In this document: positions 9,371 through 18,011 of the stretch, in pieces
Numbering within the stretch: the stretch's first letter is position 1
Layout of the letters: every line of letters begins with the position of its first letter
From: Streptomyces davaonensis JCM 4913
GTDB taxonomy: Bacteria > Actinomycetota > Actinomycetes > Streptomycetales > Streptomycetaceae
Assembly (NCBI RefSeq): GCF_000349325.1
Contig: NC_020504.1
Coordinates: 4,994,053 to 5,058,052, forward strand
Reading direction: 5' to 3'
Length of the DNA stretch: 64,000 bases
The notes under the pieces: generated by a model
What the model was told of the DNA's origin: nothing
The model's database searches: none
The model's input: only the letters and a program-made list of their open reading frames with translations
Made by a program: the position numbers and the translations under genes

Positions 9371-9528
9371 TGGTTGTCCACCGTCACATCGTTGAAGGGA
9401 AGCAGCGGCTCGGCCCACGGAAAGACGTACTGGAACAGGACATACACCGTGGCCACGACCAACCCGAGCGAAAGCAGCGCCCGCACCCACGCGTTTCCCG
9501 GCAGATGCCGCCAGATCCAGCCGTACAT
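9367..9528 (-). CDS. Small single-pass membrane protein (53 residues)
   Basis: Starts MYGWIWRHLPG at ATG 9528 with GGAAGGAA upstream, then has one membrane helix (ALLSLGLVVATVYVLFQYVFPW) and a short tail ending DVTVDNQ. The stop overlaps the pabA GTG (GTGA), so it is co-translated with pabA. I recall proteins with this WIWRxLPG opening next to sortase genes in other actinobacteria, but the function is unknown to me. A GTG twelve codons upstream is possible but lacks a good ribosome site. Confidence 0.75.
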   Translation of the reverse strand: MYGWIWRHLPGNAWVRALLSLGLVVATVYVLFQYVFPWAEPLLPFNDVTVDNQ

Positions 9529-9582
9529 GCCGTTCCTTCCGTAGCGCCACGGCACCAGACACACGCCGTACCGCCCACCAGA

Positions 9583-10278
9583 CTAACGGCGCAGGGCCGC
9601 TGGTTTCCCGGCCTCCACAGGCTGTGTGGAGTCCAGATGCGCCCACACGATCAGCCGGTGACTGTGCCCCCACTCCGGATCGCACGTGGTGAGTGTCAGA
9701 TAGCGGCCCGCACGCGTGTACCCCGATTTACGTGGCAGAGGGTCGATCACCTCAATGTCCGTCGGCACGGTTTTGTAGGGGCCCTTGTCGATGCGGTACG
9801 TGAACCAGGTCGTCCCGTCCGTCAGCACCACCGCGTCCCCGGCGCGCAGCCTCGGGAAGTCCTTGAACGGGTCCCCGTACGTCCGCCGATGACCCGCGAC
9901 CGAGAAGTTGCCCTTCTGTCCGAGCCGCGCGGTCCGCGCGTAGTGACCGAGCCCCTTCTTCAAGGTGCCGGTCTCCGTGCCCTCCAGCACCGGCTTGTTC
10001 CACGTGAAACCAAGCCGCGGGATGTACATGATCGCGAAAGGCCTGCCGTCCCGGTACGGCGCCGGCTCCGGCGGAGCAGTCGCGGAAGCACCCGGCGCCC
10101 CGCTCGCCGTGGGCCGCACGCTCCCCCGCGCCCACTCCTCCTGAAGCTGATCGATCTGGTCGTCCATGACATGGTCGGCCTTCACACCAGTCCAGAACAG
10201 CACATAGACGACGAACAGGACGATCACGGCGCCGACGGTGATGCACAGCTCGCTGACGGTCCTGACCACAAGGCGCAC
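9583..10278 (-). CDS. Class E sortase (third of three)
   Basis: A 231-residue membrane sortase. The N-terminal helix (ELCITVGAVIVLFVVYVLFW) is followed by a Pro/Ala-rich linker and the catalytic domain: His in VAGHRRTYG, Cys in TLTTCDPEW and Arg nine residues on (SHRLIVW). It differs from the other two around the active site: Asp replaces Thr after the Cys, and GHSH replaces TSRY or TSKY, so it may take other substrates. The GTG start has GGGAG six bases upstream. It lies 20 bases after the DUF881 gene and 54 bases before the small membrane protein, in the same operon. Confidence 0.9.
   Translation of the reverse strand: MRLVVRTVSELCITVGAVIVLFVVYVLFWTGVKADHVMDDQIDQLQEEWARGSVRPTASGAPGASATAPPEPAPYRDGRPFAIMYIPRLGFTWNKPVLEGTETGTLKKGLGHYARTARLGQKGNFSVAGHRRTYGDPFKDFPRLRAGDAVVLTDGTTWFTYRIDKGPYKTVPTDIEVIDPLPRKSGYTRAGRYLTLTTCDPEWGHSHRLIVWAHLDSTQPVEAGKPAALRR
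9997..10010. promoter_or_regulatory. Near-consensus parS site inside a sortase gene
   Basis: GTTCCACGTGAAAC differs from the Streptomyces parS consensus GTTTCACGTGAAAC at one base. It is within coding sequence and may be a weaker ParB site. Confidence 0.4.
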
Positions 10279-10297
10279 CGGCGGCTCCCGCTCGGTC

Positions 10298-11077
10298 TCA
10301 CTCCACGGGCTGGGCGTACTGAAGGTCCACTGTGCCCGAGTAACCGGGAAGAGTCACCGTCCCGTCCTCGGTGACTTTCCAGCCCAGCCCGTACACATTG
10401 ACGTAGACCATGTAGTTCTGGATCGCCGCACTCTCCGCGAGCGCCTGCTGAAGCTTCCCCGGCTCACCCACCGCGGTGATCTTGTACGGCGGCGAGTAGA
10501 CGCGACCCTGGAGGATCAGGGTGTTGCCGACGCAGCGCACGGCACTCGTGGAGATCAGCCGCTGGTCCATGACCTTGATGCCCTTGGCGCCGCCCTGCCA
10601 CAGGGCGTTCACCACGGCCTGGAGATCCTGCTGGTGGATGACCAGGTAGTCGGGCTGCGGCTCGGGATAGCCGGGGAGCTTGGCGGTGGCGTCCGGCGGG
10701 GCGTCGTTCAGCGTGACGGTGATCGCCTCACCCTTGAGCTTCTGGGTGCCCGCGCTCTTCTCCAGCCCCGCGAGCTTCTCGTCCTCGGCCTTGGTGCTGC
10801 CGTCGTCCCGCTCGGCCAGCGACTCGACGTCCTCACGCAGCGTGGCGTTGGACTCGTCCAGCTCGCCGTTCTTCAGGCTCCGCTCATGGATCAGGTCCGA
10901 AAGCTTCAACAAGGACGCGTCCGTACGGATATTGGTGCCCTTGGCCGTATTGAAACTCGTGAAGAAGATGAGGCCCGCGAGAGCGAAAACGGCAGCCGTG
11001 AGCAGCCGCACGGGCTTCACACGACGCCCGCGGACAGGACTGGATCCCGGTGGGGGGAAGTCGGCAGAATTGCTCAA
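10298..11077 (-). CDS. DUF881 family membrane-anchored protein
   Basis: A 259-residue protein with a basic N-terminus and one membrane helix (LLTAAVFALAGLIFF), then a predicted coiled coil (SLKNGELDESNATLREDVESL) and a DUF881 domain (ITVTLNDAP, VNALWQGGAKGIKVMDQRL, YSPPYKITAVG). In this family the extracytoplasmic domain follows a septal-like coiled coil; such genes often neighbour crgA and sortases in actinobacteria, but the molecular role is not established. The start is TTG 11077, preceded by AAGGAG. It begins the minus-strand operon running through three sortases and pabA, and is divergent from crgA. Confidence 0.88.
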   Translation of the reverse strand: MSNSADFPPPGSSPVRGRRVKPVRLLTAAVFALAGLIFFTSFNTAKGTNIRTDASLLKLSDLIHERSLKNGELDESNATLREDVESLAERDDGSTKAEDEKLAGLEKSAGTQKLKGEAITVTLNDAPPDATAKLPGYPEPQPDYLVIHQQDLQAVVNALWQGGAKGIKVMDQRLISTSAVRCVGNTLILQGRVYSPPYKITAVGEPGKLQQALAESAAIQNYMVYVNVYGLGWKVTEDGTVTLPGYSGTVDLQYAQPVE

Positions 11078-11218
11078 CGTACCCTTATCTCCTTCAGCGC
11101 CACGGAAGCACTACGCTAACGGACGCCCGGGGGAGCACTCAGAGTCCCCAGTTACGCTGCCCCGAGCCAGCCCCAGTTCCCTGCGCGGCCACGCAGCGCA
11201 TCGACAGGAGAGACCCTC

Positions 11219-11473
11219 GTGCCGAAGTCACGTATCCGCAAGAAGGCCGACTACACGCCGCCGCCGGCGAAGCAGGCGACCGCCATCAAGCTGACCAGCC
11301 GCGCCTGGGTCGCACCCGTGATGCTGGCCATGTTCGTCATCGGGCTGGCCTGGATCGTGGTGTTCTACGTGACCGACGGCTCCCTGCCCATCGACGCTCT
11401 GGGCAACTGGAACATCGTGGTCGGCTTCGGGTTCATCGCCGCCGGATTCGGCGTCTCCACGCAGTGGAAGTAG
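11219..11473 (+). CDS. crgA: Cell division protein CrgA
   Basis: An 84-residue protein with a basic N-terminus ([15 protein letters not shown]) and two membrane helices ([22 protein letters not shown] and [19 protein letters not shown]), the exact architecture of CrgA. In Streptomyces it is known to restrain FtsZ ring formation and coordinate growth with sporulation septation. The GTG start has ACAGGAGAG upstream. It is transcribed divergently from the DUF881-sortase operon across about 140 bases. A cluster of DnaA boxes follows its stop. Confidence 0.95.
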   Translation: MPKSRIRKKADYTPPPAKQATAIKLTSRAWVAPVMLAMFVIGLAWIVVFYVTDGSLPIDALGNWNIVVGFGFIAAGFGVSTQWK

Positions 11474-11508
11474 CGGCCACGGCCCGGTGAACCCAGCTCT
11501 GCCCAGGG

Positions 11509-11723
11509 TTATCCACTGAGTTATCCACAGCCCCTGTCCACACCCCGTGGAAAAGAAAGACGATCTGTGGATAACCCCTCAGGGGTTGACACTGGTGTGA
11601 CGGAAGTACCGGCAATCGAAAGCATGTTCGCCCCCTGCCTGACCTGCGGAAACACGGGTCAGCGACAGGGGGCACAGCTGTTCCCGCACCGTGTGCACAA
11701 GATCCGGCACTAACTGTGGACAA
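11509..11723. promoter_or_regulatory. Cluster of DnaA boxes outside oriC
   Basis: TTATCCACT (11509-11517), TTATCCACA (11521-11529) and TGTGGATAA (11566-11574, reverse) lie within 66 bases, plus a weaker TGTGGACAA at 11715-11723. Two are perfect high-affinity boxes. The 280-base region between crgA and the rhomboid gene has no gene. Such clusters can titrate DnaA. Confidence 0.75.
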
Positions 11724-11753
11724 CATCACCGCTCACCTGTGGAAACGCAAGGC

Positions 11754-12644
11754 TCAGGTGAGCTGGGCGGTCCTCAACAGGGTCAGGCCGATGACCACCG
11801 CCAGCACCAGCGCGACGGTCCCGTACTGGATCAGCGCCCGCCGCTCGCGCGGGGCGTGGACCATGCCGTAGCCGATGACGACGCCCGCGACGAGGCCGCC
11901 GATATGGGCCTGCCAGGAGATGTTGAAGCCGGGGCTGAAGGTGAAGATCAGGTTGATCGCCAGCAGGGCGATGATGGGCCGCATGTCGTAGTTCAGGCGG
12001 CGCATCAGCACGGCGGTGGCGCCAAAGAGGCCGAAGATCGCGCCGGAGGCGCCGAGGGTGGCGGTGTTCGGTTCGGCCAGCAGGTACGCAAGGGCGCTGC
12101 CCGCCAGGCCGGACACGAAGTAGAGCGCCAGGTAACGGGCGCGGCCGAGGGCTGCTTCCAGGGGACCGCCTAGCCACCACAGGCTGAGCATGTTGAACAG
12201 CAGGTGGATGACGCTGCCGTGCAGGAACATCGACGTCAGCAGCCGGTACGACTGTCCTTCGGCGACGCCCTCGACATCGCCGAAGTGGGGGACGTAGGCC
12301 TGTCCGATGAGGCTGAAGTTGTCCGTGAAGCTGTCGCCGACAGCCATCTGGACCAGGTAGGCCGCGAGGCAGGCGCCGATGAGGATCTTGGTGACCAGGT
12401 GCGGGTCGGCCGTGAGGTTGCCGCCCGCCACCGTGCGGGGCTGGGCCGCGGTGGGCGGATGTCCGGTGCCGGAGCCGGTGCGGACGCAGTCGGGGCACTG
12501 GAAGCCGACGGAGGCGCTGACCATGCACTCGGGGCAGATCGGACGCTCGCAGCGCGTGCAGCGCACGCCGGTCTCGCGGTCCGGGTGCCGGTAGCAGCCG
12601 GGCAGGCTCTGGGCCTGCTGCGCACTGTCTGGCGCCTGGTCCAT
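11754..12644 (-). CDS. Rhomboid family intramembrane serine protease with N-terminal zinc-binding motif
   Basis: A 296-residue protein. Residues about 12-50 hold Cys/His pairs (CYRHPDRETGVRCTRCERPICPECM in two parts, then CPDC), a B-box-like zinc finger. Six or seven membrane helices follow, with catalytic Ser in GASGAIFG and His in WQAHIGGL, the rhomboid dyad, plus MFLHGSVIHLLFNML. Rhomboids cleave transmembrane helices in the lipid bilayer; substrates here are unknown. The chosen ATG 12644 has CAGGGGG upstream; an ATG 15 codons earlier has no ribosome site. Transcribed with, or after, the cyclophilin gene. Confidence 0.92.
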   Translation of the reverse strand: MDQAPDSAQQAQSLPGCYRHPDRETGVRCTRCERPICPECMVSASVGFQCPDCVRTGSGTGHPPTAAQPRTVAGGNLTADPHLVTKILIGACLAAYLVQMAVGDSFTDNFSLIGQAYVPHFGDVEGVAEGQSYRLLTSMFLHGSVIHLLFNMLSLWWLGGPLEAALGRARYLALYFVSGLAGSALAYLLAEPNTATLGASGAIFGLFGATAVLMRRLNYDMRPIIALLAINLIFTFSPGFNISWQAHIGGLVAGVVIGYGMVHAPRERRALIQYGTVALVLAVVIGLTLLRTAQLT

Positions 12645-12766
12645 GAGACCCCCTGAGTCGTCGTCCGGTGTGCATTCGCCCCGCTTCATGACTACGGATG
12701 AGCGGGGCGATTGGTTCCCTCAGGACAGGGCCGGGCGGCTGCGGCGCAGGGGTCCGTCCTGGCGGG

Positions 12767-13294
12767 CTAGCGGGTCTCGACCACCACGGACTCGATGACG
12801 ATGTCGTTGACCGGGCGGGCGGTGCGCGGGTTGTTCGGGGCGAGGGCGATGGCGTCCACGACCTTCTGGCTCGCCGGGTCGACGACCTCGCCGAAGATGG
12901 TGTGCTTGCGGTTCAGGTGCGGGGTCGGGGCGACGGTGATGAAGAACTGCGAGCCGTTGGTGCCCGGGCCCGCGTTGGCCATGGCCAGCAGATACGGCCG
13001 GTCGAAGCGCAGGTCGGGGTGGAACTCGTCCGCGAATTCGTAGCCGGGCCCGCCGATGCCCGTGCCCAGCGGGTCTCCGCCCTGGATCATGAAGCCGCTG
13101 ATCACCCGGTGGAAGATCGTGCCGTCGTAGAGGTGGCCGGAGGACCGTTCACCGGTGGCGGGGTGCGTCCACTCCCGTTCGCCCTGGGCGAGCTCGACGA
13201 AGTTCCGGACCGTCCGCGGTGCGTGGTTCGGCAGCAGCCGTAGTTCGATGTCGCCTTGGCTGGTCTTCAGGGTGGCGTAGAGCTGCTCGGCCAC
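12767..13294 (-). CDS. Cyclophilin-type peptidyl-prolyl cis-trans isomerase
   Basis: A 175-residue cyclophilin that catalyses proline isomerisation in the cytoplasm. It shows [15 protein letters not shown] (catalytic Arg and Phe), [15 protein letters not shown] and KHTIFGEV. No signal peptide is seen. The start is GTG 13294 with GGAAGG upstream; longer readings add Arg-rich sequence with no family match. The stop is 122 bases before the rhomboid start, and a divergent promoter region of about 240 bases separates it from the next gene. Confidence 0.94.
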   Translation of the reverse strand: MAEQLYATLKTSQGDIELRLLPNHAPRTVRNFVELAQGEREWTHPATGERSSGHLYDGTIFHRVISGFMIQGGDPLGTGIGGPGYEFADEFHPDLRFDRPYLLAMANAGPGTNGSQFFITVAPTPHLNRKHTIFGEVVDPASQKVVDAIALAPNNPRTARPVNDIVIESVVVETR

Positions 13295-13535
13295 GGTGCG
13301 CCTTCCGTTGTCTTGCGGTGACTGTCCGATCCTTCCAGAAATCCGGCCGAGTGGCCCCGGGCCGGGCGCGCGGAACGGCGATCCGTGGCATTGTCGACGA
13401 CAAGCTCCTGTTGCCCCGTATTCAGCTGTGTGACCCGGATGCCCGCCCTCAGATGCTCGCGGGCTCATTGATAGGCATGATCCCTAAAAGGGTGGAAAGT
13501 CGAAATACCGTAACGCCACCGAGGAGGAGGATCCC

Positions 13536-14243
13536 GTGACCCGCAAAGACAGCGTGCGCGCCGCAGCCGGCTCGGCGAAGGACAGCGTGCGGCACGCCGC
13601 GGAAGTGGTGGCGCCCTACGCCGGTACGGCCAAGGACCAGGCCGCGCACTACGCGCACGAGGCGCGCGTACGTATCGCGCCGAAGGTGTCCCAGGCTGCC
13701 GGGCTGGCCGCGGAGCAGGCCCGTGTGCAGTACGACGCCCATGTGGCGCCGCGTCTGGAGCAAGCCCGTACTCATGTACCGCCGAAGGTCGACCACGCCG
13801 CGCAGGAGGCAGCGGCCCGTACCCGTGTCGCCGCCCGGCAGGCGGCCGAGTATTCGCGGCCGAGGCTGGAGCATGCCGTGGCGGTGGCTGTGCCGGTGCG
13901 GGACGAGGCCGCCGCCCGGAGTATGGCCGCGCTGGTCGCGCTGCGCGGTCAGGTCCCGGCCGAGGAGATTCAGAAGCTGGCCCGCAAGCACGACCGCCGG
14001 TCGAGGGCCGGGCGGTTCGCGAAGACGCTGCTGGTGCTGGGTCTCCTCGCGGGCGGTGCCTTCGCCGCCTGGAAGTGGTGGGACAAGCAGGCCAACCCGG
14101 ACTGGCTGGTCGAGCCCCCCGCCGCCACGGAGGTGCCTGAGGCGAGTCATCTCACCTCGGTGGACGGCAGCGAGCCCGTTCTGGACCCCGAGGTCGAGGC
14201 GAAGGAGGCCGAGGAGGCCGCGAACCGCGACGAACGTCCGTGA
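13536..14243 (+). CDS. DUF5324-type membrane protein with long helical region
   Basis: A 235-residue protein rich in Ala, Glu, Gln and His over residues 1-150, reading as repeats of about 11 residues (AKDSVRHAAEVV, AKDQAAHYAHEA and similar), which predicts a long amphipathic helix like LEA or apolipoprotein-type proteins. One membrane helix follows (TLLVLGLLAGGAFAAWKWW), then an acidic tail. The GTG start has GAGGAGGAT upstream. I recognise it as the actinobacterial DUF5324 type; no function is known to me. Confidence 0.75.
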   Translation: MTRKDSVRAAAGSAKDSVRHAAEVVAPYAGTAKDQAAHYAHEARVRIAPKVSQAAGLAAEQARVQYDAHVAPRLEQARTHVPPKVDHAAQEAAARTRVAARQAAEYSRPRLEHAVAVAVPVRDEAAARSMAALVALRGQVPAEEIQKLARKHDRRSRAGRFAKTLLVLGLLAGGAFAAWKWWDKQANPDWLVEPPAATEVPEASHLTSVDGSEPVLDPEVEAKEAEEAANRDERP

Positions 14244-14554
14244 TCCGAGGGCGTATTGGCGCATCACGCCCCGTGGGGCGGGAGACCTGTCGGGGGTTTC
14301 CCGCCCCGCGGCGCTGTTTCACGTGAAACAGCGCCGCGGGAGTAAGCCTCGGCTGTGAAACCTCGCCGGAGGGAAGCCGGTCAGCCGCTCGTGCCCAAGA
14401 AAGGGCGGCAGGTCGTTGGTTGGGGCTCGGCTCGCCGCCAGGGCCTGATGGCAAGGGAGCACGGGCCTCGGGGCGGCGGGACGGGCGTGCAGGGGCTGGG
14501 CCAAAATCGCACGTGAACGGCTTGGGCGGGATTTCCGCCGTTAGGTTCGCGGGC
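14244..14554. other. Intergenic region with parS and a degenerate spacer
   Basis: The only clear feature in these 311 bases is the parS-centred palindrome at 14305-14340. It marks the border between conserved genes and the lanthipeptide island. Confidence 0.6.
14305..14340. promoter_or_regulatory. parS site within a perfect 36-bp palindrome
   Basis: The ParB-binding site GTTTCACGTGAAAC (14316-14329) is extended on both sides by perfectly complementary GC-rich arms to 14305 and 14340. The same palindrome could also act as a terminator hairpin after the upstream gene. Confidence 0.92.
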
Positions 14555-15451
14555 ATGTCCACTCGCACAGCAGCGCCGCCGTCGGTGCCCTCCACAGGAT
14601 CGGAGTCCCTCGCGATCAGCGTTCGGGACCTGCGCATGCGTTATGGAGCACGCGATGTGCTCGACGGCGTGGACCTGGACGTGCGGCGCGGGGAGGTGCT
14701 GGCGCTTCTGGGGCCCAACGGGGCCGGCAAGAGCACCACGATCGAGATCCTCGAAGGGTTTCGGCGCCGGTCCGGCGGCCAGGTCAGCGTGTTGGGAGTC
14801 GACCCGGAGGACGCCTCGGACGACTGGCGCGCCCGCGTCGGGATCGTCGTCCAGTCCTGGCGGGACCACGCGCGTTGGCAGGTGGGCGAGCTGCTGGAGC
14901 ACTTCGCCCGCTACTACCCGGACCCACGCAGTCCGGGGGAGCTGCTCGACGCGGTCGGCCTGACCGCGCAGGCGCGGCAGGAGTGCCGGCTGCTGTCCGG
15001 CGGCCAGCGGCGCCGGCTCGATGTCGCCCTGGGCATCATCGGCCGTCCGGAGCTGCTCTTCCTCGACGAACCGACCACCGGATTCGACCCCGAGTCACGG
15101 CGTGACTTCCATCGGCTGATCGAGCGGCTCCGTGCGGCGGAGGGCATGACCATCCTGCTCACCACCCATGACCTCGCCGAGGCCGAACGCCTCTCGGACT
15201 CGATCGCCATCCTGGTCGGCGGCCGGCTCATCGCGTCGGGCCCCGTGGCGGGGCTCGCCGAGCGGATCCAGGCCCAGGCCGAGGTGCGCTGGGTCCAGGA
15301 CGGCGTACGGCAGAGCCTGCTGACGACCGACCCGTCCCAGGCGGTGTGGGAGCTGCACCAGGAGTTCGACGGTCCCGTACCCGGCCTGGAGGTGCGCCGC
15401 CCGACGCTGGAGGACACCTACCTGGGCATGCTGCGTCAGGAGAACGCATGA
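14555..15451 (+). CDS. ABC transporter ATP-binding protein
   Basis: A 298-residue ATPase with Walker A (GPNGAGKST), signature LSGGQRRRLDVALG and Walker B (LLFLDEPTTGFD), followed by the switch His (LLTTHD). It is of the drug/antibiotic-exporter (DrrA/CcmA-like) type that pairs with an ABC-2 permease. The ATG 14555 (MSTRTAAPPSV) is chosen because the ATP-binding domain starts about 20 residues later; upstream in-frame sequence is not family-like. The stop overlaps the permease start (ATGA). As the first gene of the lanthipeptide island it probably exports the product or gives self-immunity. Confidence 0.93.
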   Translation: MSTRTAAPPSVPSTGSESLAISVRDLRMRYGARDVLDGVDLDVRRGEVLALLGPNGAGKSTTIEILEGFRRRSGGQVSVLGVDPEDASDDWRARVGIVVQSWRDHARWQVGELLEHFARYYPDPRSPGELLDAVGLTAQARQECRLLSGGQRRRLDVALGIIGRPELLFLDEPTTGFDPESRRDFHRLIERLRAAEGMTILLTTHDLAEAERLSDSIAILVGGRLIASGPVAGLAERIQAQAEVRWVQDGVRQSLLTTDPSQAVWELHQEFDGPVPGLEVRRPTLEDTYLGMLRQENA

Positions 15452-16296
15452 TCAGCCGTCAGTCCGTCACGGTGGGCCTGCACCGGGGGCGCCTGGAGCT
15501 GCGGCAGATGATGCGCAGCCCGCGCGAGTACCTGGGCCATCTGACCAATCCGGCCTTCTTCCTCCTCACAGCCTCCTTGCAGGGCGGCACCATCCCGGGC
15601 AGCGGCGTGGACTCGTCCCGTCTGGTCGTCGCGGGCGGCATCGCCTCGATGCTGGTCCTGGTCGCCGTGTCCTGGCTGCCCCAGCAGCTGGCCAACGACC
15701 GGGAGGACGGCACGATGCTGCGCCTGCGGGGCACGCCCGGCGGCCTGTCGGCGTACATCGTCTCGAAGACGCTGGGGGTCACCGTGGTGGCTCTGTTCTG
15801 CGCGCTGCTGCTTCTGCTGGGCGGCGCGGTGTTCACCGGTTCGGGCTTCCCGGACTCGCTCGCCCGATGGGTCACGCTGGCGTGGGTGCTCGTTCTCGGG
15901 CTGGTCGCGCTCGCCCTGCTCGGCGCGGCGGTGGGCGCCCTGCTGCCCAACCCGCGCCAGGCGCTCGCCTGGGTGATGATCCCTGTCCTCGGGCTGCTGT
16001 TCGTCTCCGGTGTGTTCTTCCCGGTCACGACCATGCCTCGGTGGCTCCAGATCGTCGGCGAGGTCTTCCCGCTGAAGTGGATCGCGCAGGGCGTGCGGTC
16101 CGCGCTGCTGCCGGAGAACGCGCTGGCCGCCGAGACGGGCCAGAGCTGGCAGCACTGGGAGACGGCGGGGGTGCTGACGGCGTGGATCGTCGTCGGTCTG
16201 CTGATCGCTCCGCGGCTGCTGCTCAGGGCCTCCCGCAGGGAGTCGGGCAGCCGACTGGCGGCCCGCCGCGAGGCGCTCGCGCAGCGCGCCTACTGA
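15448..16296 (+). CDS. ABC-2 type transporter permease
   Basis: A 282-residue protein with six hydrophobic segments and an ABC-2 core (FVSGVFFPVTTMPRWLQIVGEVFPLKW), the partner of the ATPase immediately upstream, coupled by an ATGA overlap. The cytoplasmic N-terminus is basic. It forms the membrane channel of an efflux system. It lies 46 bases before the LLM oxidoreductase gene, consistent with one transcript through the modification genes. Confidence 0.92.
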   Translation: MISRQSVTVGLHRGRLELRQMMRSPREYLGHLTNPAFFLLTASLQGGTIPGSGVDSSRLVVAGGIASMLVLVAVSWLPQQLANDREDGTMLRLRGTPGGLSAYIVSKTLGVTVVALFCALLLLLGGAVFTGSGFPDSLARWVTLAWVLVLGLVALALLGAAVGALLPNPRQALAWVMIPVLGLLFVSGVFFPVTTMPRWLQIVGEVFPLKWIAQGVRSALLPENALAAETGQSWQHWETAGVLTAWIVVGLLIAPRLLLRASRRESGSRLAARREALAQRAY

Positions 16297-16342
16297 CCGC
16301 AACGACCGTATTCGACGTTCGACGGAGGGATTGGCGACCGCT

Positions 16343-17323
16343 GTGGCCACCTCGACACACACCAGCATCATGTACCCGGTCATGCCCACCGACATCGGGC
16401 AGGTCCTCCCCGTGGCCCGCCTGTTGCAGCGCCGCGGGGCGGGACGGCTATGGGTCGGCCAGTCCTTGCGGCTGGACACCCACCAGATCTTCGCGGCCCT
16501 GGCGGGCATGGGCGTACGGGTGCCGATGGGCAGCGGCGTGACGCTCGCGCCCCTGCGCCATCCCTACGACGCCGCCGTTCAGGCGCGTTCCGTGGCCGCG
16601 TTCTCCGGTTTCCCCTACGTCGCGGGCATCGGGCCGGCGACACCGGACTTCCAGCGGGCGCTGCACGGTTCGGCGTACCGCAAGCCGCTGACCGCCATGC
16701 GGGAGTACGTCACCGTCATGCGCGGTCTGCTCCAGGGCGAGGTGGTGCGCCATGAGGGCGAGTACCACTCTCTGGAGGCGGAGATGTTCGCCCTGGAGGC
16801 GCCGCGGGTCGAGATCGGCCTCGGGGTGCTGCGGCCGCGGATGGCGCGCATGGCGGGGGCGGTCGCGGATGTCGCCGTGACGTGGATGACGCCCGCGGGC
16901 TATGTCGGGGACACGCTGGTGCCGGCTCTGGCCGACGGGGCGGCCGAGGCGGGCCGGAAGGCGCCGCGCGTGGCGACGGTCGTCCATGTGGCGGTGGCCC
17001 GCCCGGGACGTGACATCCGGTCGGCCGCGCGGGCGGGGGCGGGTGCCCATCTGCGGGCCGATCACTACACGGACATGCTGCGCAGGGGCGGTGTGGAGGC
17101 GTATCCCGACGATCCTGACGCGGGTGCGGACGCGCTCGTCGAGGCGGGTGTGTTCGTCACCGGAACGCCCGACGGGATCGCGGCGGAGCTGGACCGCTAC
17201 CGGGAGAGCGGGGTCGACGAGGTCGTGCTCAATCCGGCCGGGGTGCTGAACACCGAGGGGCTGGGCGCGGGGATGCGTGACCTCCAGGAGATTCTCGCCG
17301 CGGTGGACCGGCGTCATGGCTGA
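16343..17323 (+). CDS. LLM-class (luciferase-like, probably F420- or flavin-dependent) oxidoreductase
   Basis: About 326 residues of TIM-barrel luciferase-like fold: RGAGRLWVGQSL, GSGVTLAPLRHPYDAAVQARSVA in two parts, FVAGIGP-like (YVAGIGPATPDFQ), AMREYVTVMRGLLQGE and the C-terminal FVTGTPDGIAAELDRY. In class V lanthipeptide clusters an F420-dependent reductase of this superfamily turns dehydroalanine into D-alanine, which is the role inferred here. The start is uncertain: GTG 16343 is preferred; TTG 16331 lies only two bases from the GGAGG and seems too close. Its end overlaps the HFCD gene by eight bases. Confidence 0.85.
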   Translation: MATSTHTSIMYPVMPTDIGQVLPVARLLQRRGAGRLWVGQSLRLDTHQIFAALAGMGVRVPMGSGVTLAPLRHPYDAAVQARSVAAFSGFPYVAGIGPATPDFQRALHGSAYRKPLTAMREYVTVMRGLLQGEVVRHEGEYHSLEAEMFALEAPRVEIGLGVLRPRMARMAGAVADVAVTWMTPAGYVGDTLVPALADGAAEAGRKAPRVATVVHVAVARPGRDIRSAARAGAGAHLRADHYTDMLRRGGVEAYPDDPDAGADALVEAGVFVTGTPDGIAAELDRYRESGVDEVVLNPAGVLNTEGLGAGMRDLQEILAAVDRRHG

Positions 17324-18011
17324 CCTCATGGACGGGGGCGGGCAGGCCGGGGTGGCGGGCGGTCCGGCCCCCGCGTTCGGCGCGCGGAAGGTGCTGTTCG
17401 TCGGTACCGGCGCCATGGGTGTGATGTTCATGCCGATGTGGGTCAACTGGGTCCGTACGGCGTATCCCGATGTCGAGTTGCGCTGCGTGGTGACGCGGTC
17501 CGCCGAACGGTTCGTCACTCGTGCGGCGATCACCGCGTTCGCCGGTGCCGAGGTGCTCCAGGACGTGTGGTCCGAGGAGCCGGAGACCGGCGCCCGGCAT
17601 GTGGACCTGGCCCACTGGGCGGATGCGGTCGTGGTGCATCCGGCGACGTTCCACTTCGTGAGCAGGCTCGCGCTCGGCGTCGCCGACACGCCCGTCCTGC
17701 TCGCCCTTCAGTGCACCTCCGCACCGATCGGCATCGCCCCGGCCCTCCCGCCGGGCGGCATCGGCTCCCCGGCGTATCGGCAGCACATCACGGCATTGAA
17801 GCAGCGCCCCAACGTGGTGGTCGTCCCGCCCCAGCCCGGTTTCAGCGTGACGACGGGCCGCATGGACGCGTCGGTGGCCACGCCGTTGCCGGAGGTCTTC
17901 CGCGCGGTCGAGGAACTGCGCGCACGCCGATCGACAGCGGCTGCCGCCGCGCGGGGTGACGCCGTGAAAGCCGCGGGGGTGGGCGGCTTTCGGCAGGGTG
18001 GCGTCGTATGA
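17316..18011 (+). CDS. HFCD-family flavoprotein, probable peptidyl-cysteine decarboxylase (LanD-like)
   Basis: A 231-residue flavoprotein of the phosphopantothenoylcysteine decarboxylase/EpiD family: N-terminal FMN-binding strand VLFVGTGAMGVMFMP, the VVVHPATFHFVSRLALGVAD motif (family pattern PAT..N...K.A.GIAD) and a following LALQCTSAP loop. These enzymes oxidatively decarboxylate a C-terminal Cys of a precursor to an enethiol that closes an aminovinyl-cysteine ring. Both precursors here end in Cys (SWGC and NWGC), which fits. It overlaps the LLM gene upstream and the next gene (ATGA at 18008), so three genes are translationally linked. Confidence 0.88.
   Translation: MADLMDGGGQAGVAGGPAPAFGARKVLFVGTGAMGVMFMPMWVNWVRTAYPDVELRCVVTRSAERFVTRAAITAFAGAEVLQDVWSEEPETGARHVDLAHWADAVVVHPATFHFVSRLALGVADTPVLLALQCTSAPIGIAPALPPGGIGSPAYRQHITALKQRPNVVVVPPQPGFSVTTGRMDASVATPLPEVFRAVEELRARRSTAAAAARGDAVKAAGVGGFRQGGVV

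Noticed and set aside
9613..9631. Palindrome CTCCACA-N5-TGTGGAG, similar to paired DnaA boxes
   Set aside because: It lies in a sortase coding region and matches only part of the box; a chance inverted repeat is more likely.
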